From Cladobotryum mycophilum (Eukaryota; Ascomycota; Sordariomycetes; Hypocreales; Hypocreaceae), in assembly GCA_036429605.1 (NCBI GenBank), contig CM071590.1, positions 2,232,001 through 2,296,000 on the forward strand: a stretch of DNA of 64,000 nt, written 5' to 3'. Made by a program: the position numbers and the translations under genes. Each line of letters opens with the position of its first letter. Position 1 is the stretch's first letter. Positions 10,800-23,160 of the stretch are shown in pieces. The notes under the pieces are model-generated. The model saw nothing but the letters and a program-made list of their open reading frames with translations. It made no database searches and was not told the origin of the DNA.

Positions 10800-12988
10800 A
10801 TGGCGGCAGTTCAGCCTTCCTCGACGGCGCCCGCGACAAGCGTGGCATCAAGCGCGACATCGGCCTCGGCCAACGACGACAAAGATGCGGTTTCACACTC
10901 CACGCCGGCCGATATTCCTGTCCGGACAAAAGAGTCGTTTGACAAGCTCATGGTGGAGCGCTATACCATGCGCGACTCCATAGCCGCCGCCGCTCTTAGT
11001 CAACAACTCAATCAGACAATGTCTTCATCGCACGAGACGCGTGAAAAGATCAACGAATACAGGTCCATCCGCAATACCTATCAGCAATGGTTCCCCCCGA
11101 GCAGGTTATACGGCGATGGATACAATGGTTATGCCAATGGACACACCGAAAATCACGGTCCCGCCCGAGTCATCTACCCAGGACAGAGGCCTCGTCCCGG
11201 CCACCGCACCACACCCGCCCTCAAGTACAATCGCAAGGATATGCTCAAACAGGCAGAGCAGCACGAAGATCTTGTGCCCGTAAGACTCGATGTTGAATGG
11301 GACAAGGTCAGGCTACGCGACACTTTTACCTGGAATCTTCATGAAAGAGTGCTGGCCGTAGAGCTCTTTGCCGCCCAGCTCGTCGAAGACATGGGTCTGA
11401 AGCCACCTGCATCGCAACCCGTATACGATCAGGTTGTTGCGCAGATACGAGAACAGCTGAACGACTTCTACCCATTCGCCTTCTCAGAGGAGGACGCGCT
11501 AGACCCCGAACTCCCTTATTTGGCTTACAAAAACGACGAGATGCGCGTTCTTATCAAGCTCAACATCACTGTCGGCCAGCACACCCTAGTGGATCAATTC
11601 GAATGGGAAATCAATAACCCTGCCAATTCCCCAGAAGAGTTCGCATCAAACATGGCCAGGGATCTGTCACTCTCAGGAGAGTTCGCCACGGCCATCGCCC
11701 ACTGCATCCGAGAACAGTCGCAACTTTTCACCAAGAGCTTATACAGTATCGGACATCCCTTTGATGGAAGGCCGGTCGAGGACTCGGATCTTGTATCCGC
11801 ATTCTTGCAGACACCGCTACAGACCGTCTTCCGCCCTCAACAGCAAGCCAAGGAATATGCCCCCTATTTGTACGAGATGAGTGAGGCCGATTTAGACAGA
11901 AATGAAACGGTGTTCTCTCGTGACCAGCGACGCCAAAAGAGGTCGATCAATAGGAGAGGTGGGCCACAGCTCCCAGATCTCAAAGACAGGCAGCGCACAA
12001 TCCGAACACTTATCGTATCATCCGTCTTGCCCGGCGCTGCGGCAGACATTGATGAAAGTAGACTATTCAAGAAAGCAGCAAACGCTCCCAAAAAGAGGGT
12101 CCCTCGTGAAGGCGAGGTGTCAGACTCGGAGGAGAGCGAGGAGTCCGGACCTGATTCTCCCGCGCCATCACAGCTTGCAGGAACAGCGCGGACGAGGAAT
12201 ATGCGTGGCGCTGCTACGGCCGCACAGCAGAGGATGGCCAATCTGGGCCGGTCAGAGACTCCTGAGCATCATCACGAGACAAGGACGTCACGTCGCTTTA
12301 GAGAAGAGACGGATGAGCCCCAGCATATGTGGGTCACTTTGAAGGTGAACAGGGAGAAGCTGAAGCGGTTGGTGAAGGGGGATTATCGCGACTTGAGTGT
12401 CCCATCACAACCCGGCACGCCTTCGTCACAGCCACCCACACGAGCACCCAGTTCTGTTCCGCCAAAGTCTAAACCCCCACCTCCCGCTGGCCCATCCCAC
12501 CCGGCGGTGGGCGCATCAAGTAATGTGCCTCCAGGCCAGATTGGCCGCCTACCGGCTCCTCCGTTAGTACCAGGGCAATCTCCCCCTCCAGCTGTAAGTT
12601 CTTCTCGCTTCAACAATCTACGAATCGACCACTGACTTGCCTGTTTCTCTAGCCTCCGCCCCCTGAATGGCTCGTAGCCTCCCTAAAGGAACTTGAAAAG
12701 CGGTACCCTAATGGCGACAAGTTTGAGGCTATAATGAAGTACTCCTACCTTGATCCCATTACCGAGCTACCCACACAAATACACCCACTCCCAGACGGTG
12801 TAAAATACGCCTGGCTGCCGCGCATTCGCTGCCTCGACTGCACGACCAAGCTCTATACCCCCGGTCCGGACATGACGGCCCAGAAATTCGAGGCCCATCT
12901 CAGGTTCTCGGGCCACCGCGAAAAGGTCAAGGAGAGGCAGGCGGCCGAAGCGGCTGCCGCAGCTGGGACTTCAACCTCTGCGTCATAG
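10800..12988 (+). CDS. SNF5: SNF5/INI1-family subunit of SWI/SNF-type chromatin remodeller
   Basis: SNF5 is a core subunit of ATP-dependent nucleosome remodellers and contacts the nucleosome acidic patch. Exon 1 is 10800-12593 and exon 2 is 12653-12988, split by one 59-base intron with GTAAGT donor; the product is 709 residues. The N-terminal Ala/Ser/Thr-rich region leads to QQWFPPSRLYG. The SNF5 domain spans about residues 154-360 with VRLDVEWDKVRLRDTFTWN, the duplicated DQFEWEINN unit, FATAIAHCIREQ and a tail at YLYEMSEADLDRN. A disordered Pro/Ser-rich linker follows. The C-terminus contains PPPPEWL and a putative finger (CLDCTTKLYTPGP, then HLRFSGH). The ATG at 10800 was chosen because the frame further upstream lacks family similarity. 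A C6 run in this gene (11093-11098) is in frame as read. The paralogue Sfh1 of the RSC complex is the main alternative; the length and tail favour SNF5. Confidence 0.9.
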
Positions 12989-13866
12989 CATTTCGCTGCT
13001 GGGAGATGGTCGTTTCACGTATGAGGACTTGTAGAATTTAAAAACATATTTGACGCTAATTGTCTTGCTGCACCAAAAAACCGACTCTCCGTACCAAACA
13101 CACCCCCTTTTTAATCGCCGATTGTATTGCTACGATAAAGGCGAAATGCCACAGCGTTTTTTTATGTAGTGATAAGTAGATCATTAGTTATTTATTTATT
13201 TATCCATGTTCTCAATTTTGTGAGGAGACAGTGAATATCGTCGCATCTGTTATCTGCTTCTTTTTTTTTTTTTTTTTGGGTTCGTCTGTTATCAGATTCA
13301 TCTGGTGATGAGGGCGCCTCGGATACGTCGACCATCTTCACGAGCTCCTATATCAAAACGTCATATCTTCCGTGAGTACTTGGGGACCGTGAGAGTTGAG
13401 TTACCAGTTATAAAGAACTCATGTTTGGATTTTTTTGAATTTTTTTTTTGGTTGTAAAAAAAAAAAGAAAAGAAAAGGATTGCCTACATAGTGATGCATA
13501 ATCATCAACATTTTGCGCTGTAGTCCCCCCTTTACTCGCCTCCCCAAACGCAACATAAAAGCGATATCAAGAACGTAAAATCAATATTCCCATATCTTCA
13601 CATCCTTCATCGTACACACAAAAAAGCACAAAACAAAAAAAAAGGATTCCTTCATCTCTCCAAAGGCTATATAGACAGAAAACGGAGGGTCACACTTTTT
13701 TCTCTTCTCAGGCCAAACGCAAAAAAAACCAGACGCATAACTTCGCCAGCCAGCAAAAACAAAAACAAAATGACAAGACCATTGAAACCCAAAGCCCTGT
13801 TTATAACAAAGTCCACATCCTTGCCTTGATATTTCCAGCCCGAACTTTACACACAAGCGCGCTCGC
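12989..13866. other. Convergent intergenic region between SNF5 and PDS5; A/T-rich
   Basis: Both flanking genes end here, so the region holds two 3' untranslated regions. It carries long T and A runs (about 13261-13277, 13440-13449 and 13457-13467), which fit polyadenylation sequences. No gene is seen. Confidence 0.6.
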
Positions 13867-16800
13867 TCACTCGTCATTATCATCATCAAGGTCCATATCC
13901 GATGTGTCCTTTGTGCCTCTACTTCGAGTTGGCCGTGAGCTTCGTCCTGCTTTGGATAGAGCGCTGGCCTTGACAGCAGGAGCTTTGCCTTTTCCCTTTG
14001 CTGGAGTGACAGGCTTCTTGCTGTTCTCAGCCTCAGCCTCAGCCTCGTCTTCGTCCTCATCATCTTCCCCTGACTCGGCTGCCGGCTCTTCATTTTCTGA
14101 TTCTTCTGATGCCTGTTCCTCCGCCTCTTCTTCGCTACCTTCTTGGTCAGACGCTTCGTCATCGTCATCCTTGCCATACTCCCATTCGGCAACACCCTCC
14201 AGCATCTCCTCTTCATCGGCCTCATCCTCCCGCTCCGCGTAGTTTGACACTCTGTGGGAACGGCCACTGCGACGCCGTTCACTCTCGGGTATTGGTGATG
14301 AAGTGACCTTCTTTCGAGGCGTTGCTTTTGGTTTGGCGGCCTTCCTGGTTGCTGGCTTCTTCGCTTTGGCCTTTGCTGTCGGCTTCTCCCTGATGACTGT
14401 CTTAATCTGTGTCTTCGTCCTCTTGGCCGGAGGATCTGATGATTCGTGCATTGACTTTCGCTTCTGAAAGAAAAAAGTGTTAGTTGTTTCTATTTGGGCA
14501 TCTACTATGCTATACAAATAAACGTACCTTCTTGCGGTCCATTGCCCGAATCAAGTCGTCAAGCTTCTCATCCATTTCTTCTGGAATGTACTGCTTCTTC
14601 GCAATTTGCTGTGCAACTTCACTAGACGGCAAGGCGGTATAGAGACCAGTTGGCAAACCGACCTTGTTCGGGTACGCCTGGAAGCTCCAATTCTTCTTCT
14701 CCTGGAATTTTCGGATGACGGCCTGAGCAAGATCACTCAAGACATAGAGATTGTCGCTCTTTTCAGAATCGATACCATCTCGAGTTTGCTTTACTCTCTC
14801 CGCATATTTGTATATCAATGAAATATTCTCCTCCGTGGCAACAGCCCCCAAATAATACAAGAAGTAATTGGCAAAGTCCACCAAGTCATCTACCGCAGGA
14901 CTGTAGTCGGGATGGTGAGCTAACAGTGGGATTAACCGCCCGATGATTGCCTCCATGATCTGCTGGCCCTTTTCGCTGTAGTAACGGAAGCGTGATCGAA
15001 GCCAAGTTTCCACTCGATTCTTCAAATCAGGTACAGGTTCAAACGCTACCAGGAACAGTATTGTAAGGAAACGAGCTCGCAGCTTTCCTCGAACAAGGTA
15101 GTTTTGAAGTTTATCCATAAAACGGCGTCGGACTTGAAGTTCTGTGTCCTGCACCAGCTCTGCGAGTTTGTTAAAGCCCGCGTGATCAAACTGGTCATCA
15201 TATTTCTTAATAGTGCAGAGTTTCAGAATCAAGAGACCGGCCAACAACCTTAGGCGTTTCTTATGATGAAGCGGCGTGTCTTTTACTTTGCAAAATTCAC
15301 CCTCTTGGATGACAAACGTCTTCAGAAGCTTGAAAACTGGCTTGATTCGTTCCTCAGCATCTGACTCCTCCGAGTTAGCCAGGGCTTGGTTGACCAGTAT
15401 CCTTAGAGACAAGCATTTCGCTTGAAGTTCTTGGTCCATGTCGGCATCATCAACCCACGAAGGGTCTTTTTCAGTGGCATCGGTCTGAACATTGCGTAGA
15501 ATCTTCCTGATGGTCAAGTCATGGATGGCTTCGTCTGAATCCACGGTGACAGTAGACGCCAAACGCTCAAGTTGGCTAATCGTCGCTAGCTTATTGATAA
15601 AGTGAGGAGTGCCATATTCCAAATCCGTCATCGCCCTTCGAAGAAGGTTTGTAGCAGTCACTTTACTCTTATCGTCATTCTTAGCAAGAAGGATGTTGAT
15701 AGCATACTTGGGGGTTTTAAGAGGCGTGCCAAAGAGGGCGTAGTTCATGAGAGTCTGAGTAAAGCTCCTATCAAATTCCATATCATCCGGGTATCTCTTG
15801 GAGTAGGATGAATAAGCCTTGAGGATGTCGCCGACGGTTGGGTCGTTGGCCTTGCTCTCAGTCGGGGATTGCTCAACAATTTCCTTCCGCAATTCTTCCG
15901 CGTGAGCCTTGAAAATATCAGGGTTACGCTGAGAAATGTCGTTAAGGACTTGATGAGCAACGCCTGCCAAACCATCCTTGTCGCTCTTGGAGTAATCCAT
16001 AATGGTTGCGAGATGACTTCGGTTAAACATGAGACAACTTGATCGATATAGGAGAGGGATCAGGGTGTCCAACGAGCCTGCTACGGAGCTACCTGAAATC
16101 TTGGTAATCAATTCAGCGATAGCTCTGCGCACCGTCTTGAAGTCGCTCTCTGACTCGATTGCATACTTGACCAGCTGGTAGCTCCGTCTCTCGTTGAGCT
16201 TTGCAAACTTTTGAAGATCGTTGCGTACTTTCAACGGATCAGGGAAGTATTGGCCAAGCCATTGAAGGGTTTTCGCAAGACTTGACTTGACCTTTTCCTC
16301 GTTCGCCTCAATAACTCCGCCATTGTATGCCTCGCATTGCTGGATAAAGATCTCCACACCTTTGGCAAACTGGGGCTGGCGTGCTTGCATGGCAAAGAAA
16401 GCCTTTTGGGCCGCATTGTCAAGCGATTTCAGCATCAAGAGAATTCGCTCCGTCCGTATCTTGTCTTGGTCAGATTGCCCAGATTGAGCAGCCGTGGTCT
16501 TGCTCTGAGATGATCCACCTGAATTCTTGGCCCCTTTACCCTTTATGACAGGGTATTTGAGCGGAATAAGGCATTCAAACATGACACGGTCAAGGAGGAT
16601 GTTCAAGTCGGGATCATTAGCATAAAACACATTGATAATCCGCGTTGGCACACCAGCGAGACAAGCAGTGACGGCTTCTTGTCCATCCGCAATTTCGCCA
16701 GCGCCAACAGCCCAAAGCTTGCCAAGCAGGACCATTGCTTCCACGCGCACGGCAGGCTTTCTATCGCGGCATCGGTCTGCAAGGCTAGCAAAAACGGAAC

Positions 16801-18487
16801 CCTCCTTATCCACACCGCCGACGATACCGAGCTTCAGAATGACGTCCTTGAAATCAAAGAGCTCAATGGCTTTGACAGCCGCTAATCGAACCTTTTCTTC
16901 GCTGTCATTAAGTTTGTCAACCAGGCCTTTGACCAGCTCGATTTCCTCTTCCCTGCTGAGGCCAATGCCACCAGCAAAGGTTGACAGAATGTAGCCCACG
17001 GCAGTTACCCAGGCAGCGCGAATAGTACCCGTCTTGTCATTTTTCCTTCCGACAAAGTTTCTGTAGGTAGCCGAATGAGACTGGGCAAAAGACTGTGGAG
17101 AGTAGGGCTTGGTAAGGACGTTGGCTTCAGTCGTGCCATTGGAAGAATCATCCATCAAACGGATTGGGGGAAAGCGGCAGGGTCAAGAACTGGAGGTGGT
17201 GGGGGACCTGCAGCTCCGATACCCGATATCATGTCGCCGAAAGTTTCAGTAGCTATGAGGCGCAAGTGGACGTTATCTGCCGAGAGCTCTGCATCCAACT
17301 GAGGGATAACATTTTGTAGGACAGCCGGCGCCGCTCGCCAGAGCTCCCTGATTAGCAAATGAGCTTGACGAAGACTCTTGAGGTCCGCTTCCGAAGGTCC
17401 ACCACCGGCATCCTCGTCGTCTGAGTCGTCGCCCTTTCCATAACCGTTGGGTTTTGTTGCAAATCCGGAGGCATTTAGAATCACATCACTAAAGTACTGG
17501 CTCACGTAGCGCGCCATCTTGTCGGCACATCCATTACAGATATTCTTTGCCATGATATAGGCCGCCGGTTCTGTCTTTAGAAGGAGCGTAGACTGCTTGC
17601 CATTCTGTTCCTTTTGTCGTCCTCCTCCAGGCGGGGCCGCCCGCAAAAACTGGCTGATAATGGCATCGATCACACTTGCTGGTACACTGCCAGGGGACTC
17701 GTCAATCAACTGCATCAGCATATCGGTCAGGTGAATTTCAACGTCCTTGGCAACCTGCTCCTCAGCCGGCGCCTTGGAGCTCGTCGAGACGCCATCGAAA
17801 GTAGAGTTAAAAAGGCGCAGCAGAAGGTCATCGGCGCCATGAATTTCGGAGATGAGCAGGATGCTCTTGACGTCGGTCAGGGACATGAGGACATATTTAT
17901 GCTGGCTATCATATGGGCTGTTTGGATCGTAGAGGGCAGGTAGAATGTCTTTAACAAACAGTCCAAACATCATCTGCGCCAAATCGGGTCAGTAGTGATT
18001 CGAGCGTTGGGGAAAGGGAAAGTGGCATGTTGCCCACCTTGAGTTGGTCATCGGTGAACGGGGCATCGGGGACGAAGAGGCGCAGGATGTCGACCAGACA
18101 GCAAGCAGTATAAGCCTTGACACCTCTGTCCTTGTGCTGAAGGAGGTTGCGGTGCGCCAGCTTGGAGGCGACATCCTTGAGGGATTCAAGGTCAACCTCT
18201 CCTTGCTCAAAGTCTGCCAGCTCTTTCGACAGCCTCTCAAGTCGACCCAGGAGAGTGCCACTGGGGATTGGCTTCGCAGGCCGCCATGACAGCTCCTCAT
18301 CGAATTGGAGGCTACGCTGCTCTCCCTCGGTCTCTTCGTCGTGGCCCTGATCCGCCAGTTGTTCGGGTTCAGGCTCCTGGTCCTCCTCTACCTCGACGTC
18401 CTGAGGCTCCTCCTGAGCTTCCTCCTGCACGTGGGCCTCCTCCTCCTCCTCTACCTTCTTCTGACCGCGAGGGCGACGGCGCGCCAT
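13867..18487 (-). CDS. PDS5: Sister-chromatid cohesion protein Pds5 (Spo76/BimD family)
   Basis: Pds5 is a HEAT-repeat regulator that binds cohesin and controls its release and maintenance; the fungal orthologues Spo76 and BimD are needed for mitotic and meiotic chromosome structure. Exons are 18487-18038, 17973-14528 and 14463-13867. Landmarks are a Lys/Glu-rich start, the conserved opening RPAKPIPSGTLLGRLERLSKEL, then long HEAT arrays (RAAWVTAVGYILSTFAGG; DSEEKVRLAAVKAIELF). The C-terminal exon is basic then acidic, with KRTKTQ and alternating Asp/Glu blocks. The frame breaks once at the C5 run read from 17170 to 17166. The upstream frame ends AAFPQSV-stop while the downstream frame continues RLMDDSSNG. 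One extra C gives AAFPPIRLMDD and a 1,497-residue product with all phases consistent. The ATG at 18487 is the first in frame; upstream there is only a TTG. Confidence 0.92.
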
Positions 18488-18900
18488 GTTGCGCTTGATC
18501 GGGAAATTATCGATGTGTGGTAAACAGCGGCGGGCAAACAATTACAATTCCGAAAGTGGCAGCCGAGGAGGCTTGATTGGTCGATGGCGAAGTCGGTCGT
18601 CTTCTGATGCGGCGCGCGGGTCACAGCATCGCACAACGACGAGAGAATGCGTCAGGAAAAAAAGATTCAAGGACAATCCAACCCAGATACGCGACAATCA
18701 AGGTCGGCGGGATTTCCAACGATGGCGTGGCAAGGTGGATGGATGTTACGGTGTAATTGTAAATTAACGGGAGGGTACATGCAAATGGAACCTAGTAGTA
18801 GTAGAAACCCAAAGAGCACAACAATAGCAACATGGAAGCGTTGTGTGTGGTGCTGGCTGCTGGTGGTGCTTGTGGTGGTGCTGCTGCAGTTGGGGAGTAC

Positions 18901-18965
18901 TGTGCTGTGCTGTGCTGTGCTGTGCTGTGCTGTGCTGTGCTGTGCTGTGCTTTGCTGTGCTGTGC
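18901..18965. repeat. (TGTGC)13 pentanucleotide array
   Basis: Thirteen head-to-tail TGTGC units with a single change (TTTGC at 18951). It lies about 400 bases upstream of the PDS5 start codon. The period of 5 recurs in other tracts of this window. Confidence 0.95.
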
Positions 18966-20025
18966 TTAAAGTTACGCGACGCGCGATGGGGCCCCGCGTC
19001 AGGTCAGCGGGTTCAAAAATCAGCCATAAAGAGCTGGAACCTTGGGAGCTTTAGCACCACTACGGACAACCTACAGCCTACAACCTACCTAGGCATCTAA
19101 GCACCCGGACCTCTAATCTTTAGCGGATTTAGGCACAATTGAAAATTCGCCCAACCAATAATGCACCAGCAAATGTGCCTGATAAGGCAGTCCTTTGGTG
19201 CTCCTCATTGGCCATGTGTGTGGGGAACAAATTCTTCACCAACCAACCAAGACAAGGCATGTAGCCGTTGCAGAGTCGAAGACCTACCCTGCATGTTTGA
19301 ATAGTTAGTGTCCGCATCAATATGTTGCACACAAACAACAAACATGAATATTCCGGTTTCGGTGGGTCACAAGCAGTGCGAATTCTATGCCGTTTAGTTT
19401 GTGTGTTACTCTCTCTCTCTCTTTTATTCTTTTTTTAAAACCAGGCATGTTTTGCGAGTGTATGGTTGTGAAATTTGCATGCACCTTCAACATCACATAA
19501 AAACAAAGCTATTAAGACGCAATTCATCAACCCTCAATAGTCAAAAGTACCATAGCTATATTCCTACAAAGATAGGGTACCACAAAAACAGATTTGTATT
19601 CCGTACTTGGTACTAATAGATGTTTCGTGCCAAGAGACAAAACACCACAGCAGCACTAGGAAACCCGCAGCCACATGTCTAGCAACTTACAAACAAAAGG
19701 AGATTCAATGACCCCCCATCTCTCCCGTTAACTACCGAGTCCGGATGCGAAGAAAGGGGTAGAGGACCTCGCTGCACTTATCCGCCATGATGCTGCAGTT
19801 ATATTTTGCTGTGACATGTCTCTGAGCGTGGTGTAGCAGGGGGGCCCAAACTCCCCTCCCTTTCCAACCTCGCTTCCCGATGAAACGGCCACCAAAAGGC
19901 TGTATTCTTGATTGACCTGGTAACCAAGTGTGATGCATTTCATGGCAGTCTGTAGACAACGTGTCACGAGATCGTGTTTGTTGGATGGCCTTGGAAATCG
20001 TTGCTCCCCTACTACTGTACTACTA

Positions 20026-20051
20026 TTTTTTTTTTGGGGGGGGGGGGGGGG
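20026..20051. repeat. T10-G16 homopolymer block
   Basis: Ten T followed directly by sixteen G in intergenic DNA. Run lengths here should be treated as approximate, given the homopolymer problems elsewhere in the window. Confidence 0.9.
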
Positions 20052-21157
20052 TTAACATAAAAACCCAGGCGTCTTGAGTAAAACACCTGGGAATAGGGAA
20101 AAAATACCCGTCTGCGCTCCAACTGTACCACTGGTATCACCCGTTCATCTAGATAGGTAGACATGTGTGAGAGGGATCTGAATTCCTATTAAGCCATAAA
20201 GGCCCGTGATTCTTGTTTGCTCGATTCCATGTATACCTATTGTTGACTGGCTTTCTGCTGCTCTCACACTTTCTGAGGCCGCTTTTACTACGCTCGTTTC
20301 CCGAAATCAGTGATTCTCACTTGTCATCTATTATTCACCCATCCTTCTTCTCTTGGAGAGAATCTTTTCATTGTCGTGGTGGTATTTGAACAAGAGCTGC
20401 TGATTTGAAACCCTGATCAACACCAACCAACCTTCAACTCCCGTCCTGGACACCATTACCATAGAAAGCCAGGGTGATCTGACGAAACTATCGAATTCTC
20501 TAATTCATTACATCTAAAATCCCGTGTAAGGGGATCATGTGAGTAACTGATTTTGTTTTGTTTCTGTTCGGTTGGCCGTCTGCCACTCTCTGACAGTCCC
20601 CGACACTCCTCCTTCACATCTGCTAGCTGTTAAGTAAACAACTCTGAAAATTCGAAAACGCGCGCCACTGGTTGCCATCAGCGATTCACGGCTGCTCAAA
20701 AAATAAAAACAAAAGCTGATTATTTCATCATCCGAGAAAATAAAATAAAAACCTACATCCTTTTTGTTTATCCCACCTCTTTCACCCTCTTTCCCCACCC
20801 ACCCCTGACACTCGCTTCCTGCAACCACAACCATCAGCTTTTCGCACACTCTGACAATCTGCAACTCTCATTCAACTTCAGAAGAAGATTCAAGGCTTCT
20901 TTTTCATAACTGGTATGCATCATATAATTCTCAACCTCCTCACCCTTTCTTGCCTTGCTGCTCTTACTTCTCCCCTCCGCACAAGCTACTTCAACTCGGT
21001 GCAGCTCTTGACGCCTCTTTGCTGACAACTTCTTCTCAAACCAGTCACTCGTTCTCTAACCAGCAACCTAACTTTATCAGCATTTAACCAGTATGTGCTG
21101 GCCCAGGCAAACTTCATCGCCGCCTAAGCTGACAGTCTCCCCATAGTGGCACCCGCA

Positions 21158-22651
21158 ATGAAAGACCCCGAGATGGGCGAAGTCCTTCGCAACCTGCGCC
21201 TCCGCCAAGCTCCTAGACGAGAAGTCTACTTCACCTTCAAGAAAATGCTCGCTCTCGCCGCTTGCGCTTCGGCTTTCGTTTCCGTCATGTTTGGAGTCGG
21301 ACTCATCGCCTCTCACTGTGGTAAGCTCCGCCCCCGGGCACGGCTGCCCTCGTAGGGGGAAAAGAACTCGTAACTAACTGAGAGCAAACAGAACGCTACC
21401 TCAACGGTGAAAGAGAGGTCATATTTGTGGATAAGAGTTCTTATGCCATGAAGCAGCATCTTGAGCGTCGTGGAGTTGACTGTAATGAAACTGAGACTGC
21501 AAGCATTGCTTCTGCCGCTTCTTCTGCCACCCACTTCCTGTCTGATGGATCCATTGCCATCGTCACCAAGGCGGTAGGAGAGCCGGATGGCGAGACTGTC
21601 GTTGTCAGCATCCCAATATCGTGAGTCATTAATAATAATACGTCCACTTTGTATAGGGCCATCGCTCACAGAGAAACAGGACCCAGACCCAGACCCAGAC
21701 CCAGACCCAGACAATCTACAGCGTCAGTACCCCCCTGAGCGTACTGTTGTAACCAAGACGACAACCAAGACTACTTCTGTCTTTGCCGCCGCCTCCGAGT
21801 CTCCTGTTTGCCCGGTTGCGAATGCAACGGTCACGGTCACCTACACTGTCGTCCCAACGGCTAGCCCTGCGTCCCAGTATTCGTCCAGCCCATGGATGTC
21901 GAGCTCTGTCCTCGGCGACATCACTGTCACCGGTGGTGCATCAACTGTTACCAACGTCAACACGGACCTCTCCTACACGAGCGATCTCCCAGACGTCACT
22001 GTGACGGGCAATCCATCCACTCTCACCAACGTGAATACGGATGTCTCCCTCACCACTGACTTGCCCGACGTGACAGTCTCTGGTAATCCTGGCACGGTTA
22101 CAAACGTGCAGACCGACGTCTCCATGACAAGCGGCCTGCCTGATGCAACCGTCTCTGGCGGCCCATCAACCATTACCAATGTCCACACCAGCACGTCTCT
22201 CACTTCGAACCCCACTAGCTCAGTCCTGACCGTTGTCATTACCGATCTTTGGAGTTCCCCCGTCCCATCCCTGGTTACTGTCACCGCCACTTCCACCGTC
22301 AAGACTACAGTGACCACGGTCCATCCTTCTCCCGTTATCGTGACGGTCACGACTTCCTACCTCGAGACAAGCACCTCATCCTATACCGAGACTACCGTCA
22401 CGGAGTTCCTAACCACCACAAACGGGGAGCCGCAGACTCTGACCACCACCGTCTGGAGCCCATCTGTGTCCTACTCTGCTGGCAACACTACCATCATCGT
22501 CGGCCCATCTGGCACCGCGTCCAACATTGGCGTCCCCACAACTCCAGTTGTCGTCATCTCTGGAGGCACCAAGAAGCCAGAGCCCATCCCACGCTCTGGC
22601 CATCTCGGCTGCGTGATAATGTTCGTCGCAGCCATCATGTTCATGCTCTAA
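21158..22651 (+). CDS. Thr/Ser-rich membrane or cell-surface protein with 25-residue tandem repeats
   Basis: I do not recognise an orthologue. Exon 1 (21158-21320) encodes a short basic N-terminus and one hydrophobic segment (MLALAACASAFVSVMFGVGL), best read as a signal anchor. Exon 2 (21392-21620) is a soluble stretch with DKSSYAMKQHLERRGVDC. The last exon is about one-third Thr/Ser/Val. It holds four 25-residue repeats at 21908-22207, a TVTATSTVKTTVTTV-like region and a hydrophobic C-terminus (VIMFVAAIMFML) that ends the protein, as in GPI-anchored wall proteins. Best splice: donor GTGAGT after 21620 and acceptor at 21678-21679, giving Thr-Gln repeats then IYSVSTP. That frame needs one extra C in the C6 run 21730-21735 to join the long Thr-rich frame (454 residues). 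Without this the third exon would start in another frame. Function unknown; a wall mannoprotein or sensor is the natural guess. Confidence 0.6.
21681..21710 (+). repeat. Coding (ACCCAG)5 hexanucleotide repeat
   Basis: Five perfect ACCCAG units at the start of the last exon of the Thr-rich gene. Depending on frame it reads Thr-Gln, Asp-Pro or Pro-Arg dipeptides. The preferred splice model gives Thr-Gln. Confidence 0.9.
21908..22207 (+). repeat. Four 75-bp tandem units (25 residues each) in the Thr-rich gene
   Basis: Units start at 21908, 21983, 22058 and 22133. Each follows the pattern LPD-(V/A)TV(T/S)G(N/G)P-ST-(V/L/I)TNV(N/Q/H)T with a Ser/Thr tail. They differ at many third positions, so the duplication is old but the protein pattern is maintained. 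Confidence 0.9.
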
Positions 22652-23160
22652 GCAGACAACCACTACCCCCTTTACCTATCTGTTTTTCTTTCTTTACTTC
22701 TTCTCTTTTTCCCCTATCCCCCCTTTGAGAGAGATACCTTGGACAGGCGAACGAAAGGATTCCCTTTGGAGGATAAGACTCAAGGAGTTCCCGAGGTTTG
22801 CAAGAATTGGGGTTTTTTTTAAACAAAAAAGGAACTGGATGGAAATTTGAATTGAGCCTTCATGTCAAGGCCTTTTGCTCTGGTCACCTAGAATAATAAC
22901 TCATGCGAACCTAGGTTAGTTGGTCACTAAATGGATGAATAGTCTTCTGTAACAAATAAGTTTGGGAATCCATTGATCCAACCGTGATAAATGTAAATAA
23001 GATTCTTCGGGACTTTCATTGGGACTGCCTGTTTGTTCCATCAAACCCAAGACCAAACGCCTTCACCCTATCCAAGTACATCGTTTCTGAGACGCCTGTT
23101 CTCTCCTCGCCCTTACGCTCGACTACTCCTCGTTCTCGTATTATCATCAAAAGGCCTGTT
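22652..23160. other. Convergent 3' gap between the Thr-rich gene and CEG1
   Basis: Pyrimidine-rich, then A/T-rich DNA after the stop at 22651. No gene is seen; it should contain both 3' untranslated regions. Confidence 0.6.

Larger units (their letters stand above)
18488..21157. other. Intergenic 2.7 kb upstream of PDS5 and of the Thr-rich gene
   Basis: The region holds the divergent promoters of PDS5 and of the gene starting at 21158. It contains a TGTGC pentanucleotide array, a T10-G16 homopolymer block and CCTACCTAGG at about 19083. The roughly 700 bases before 21158 are CT-rich, like a fungal leader. A minus-strand 79-codon frame at 19728-19967 starts at a weak position and is not recognised. 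Confidence 0.5.

Noticed and set aside
13581..14282. 233-codon minus-strand frame at the PDS5 3' end
   Set aside because: Wrong-frame reading of the acidic PDS5 tail and its 3' untranslated region.
19728..19967. 79-codon minus-strand frame
   Set aside because: Not recognised, no convincing exon partners, and isolated in intergenic DNA; too weak to list as a gene.
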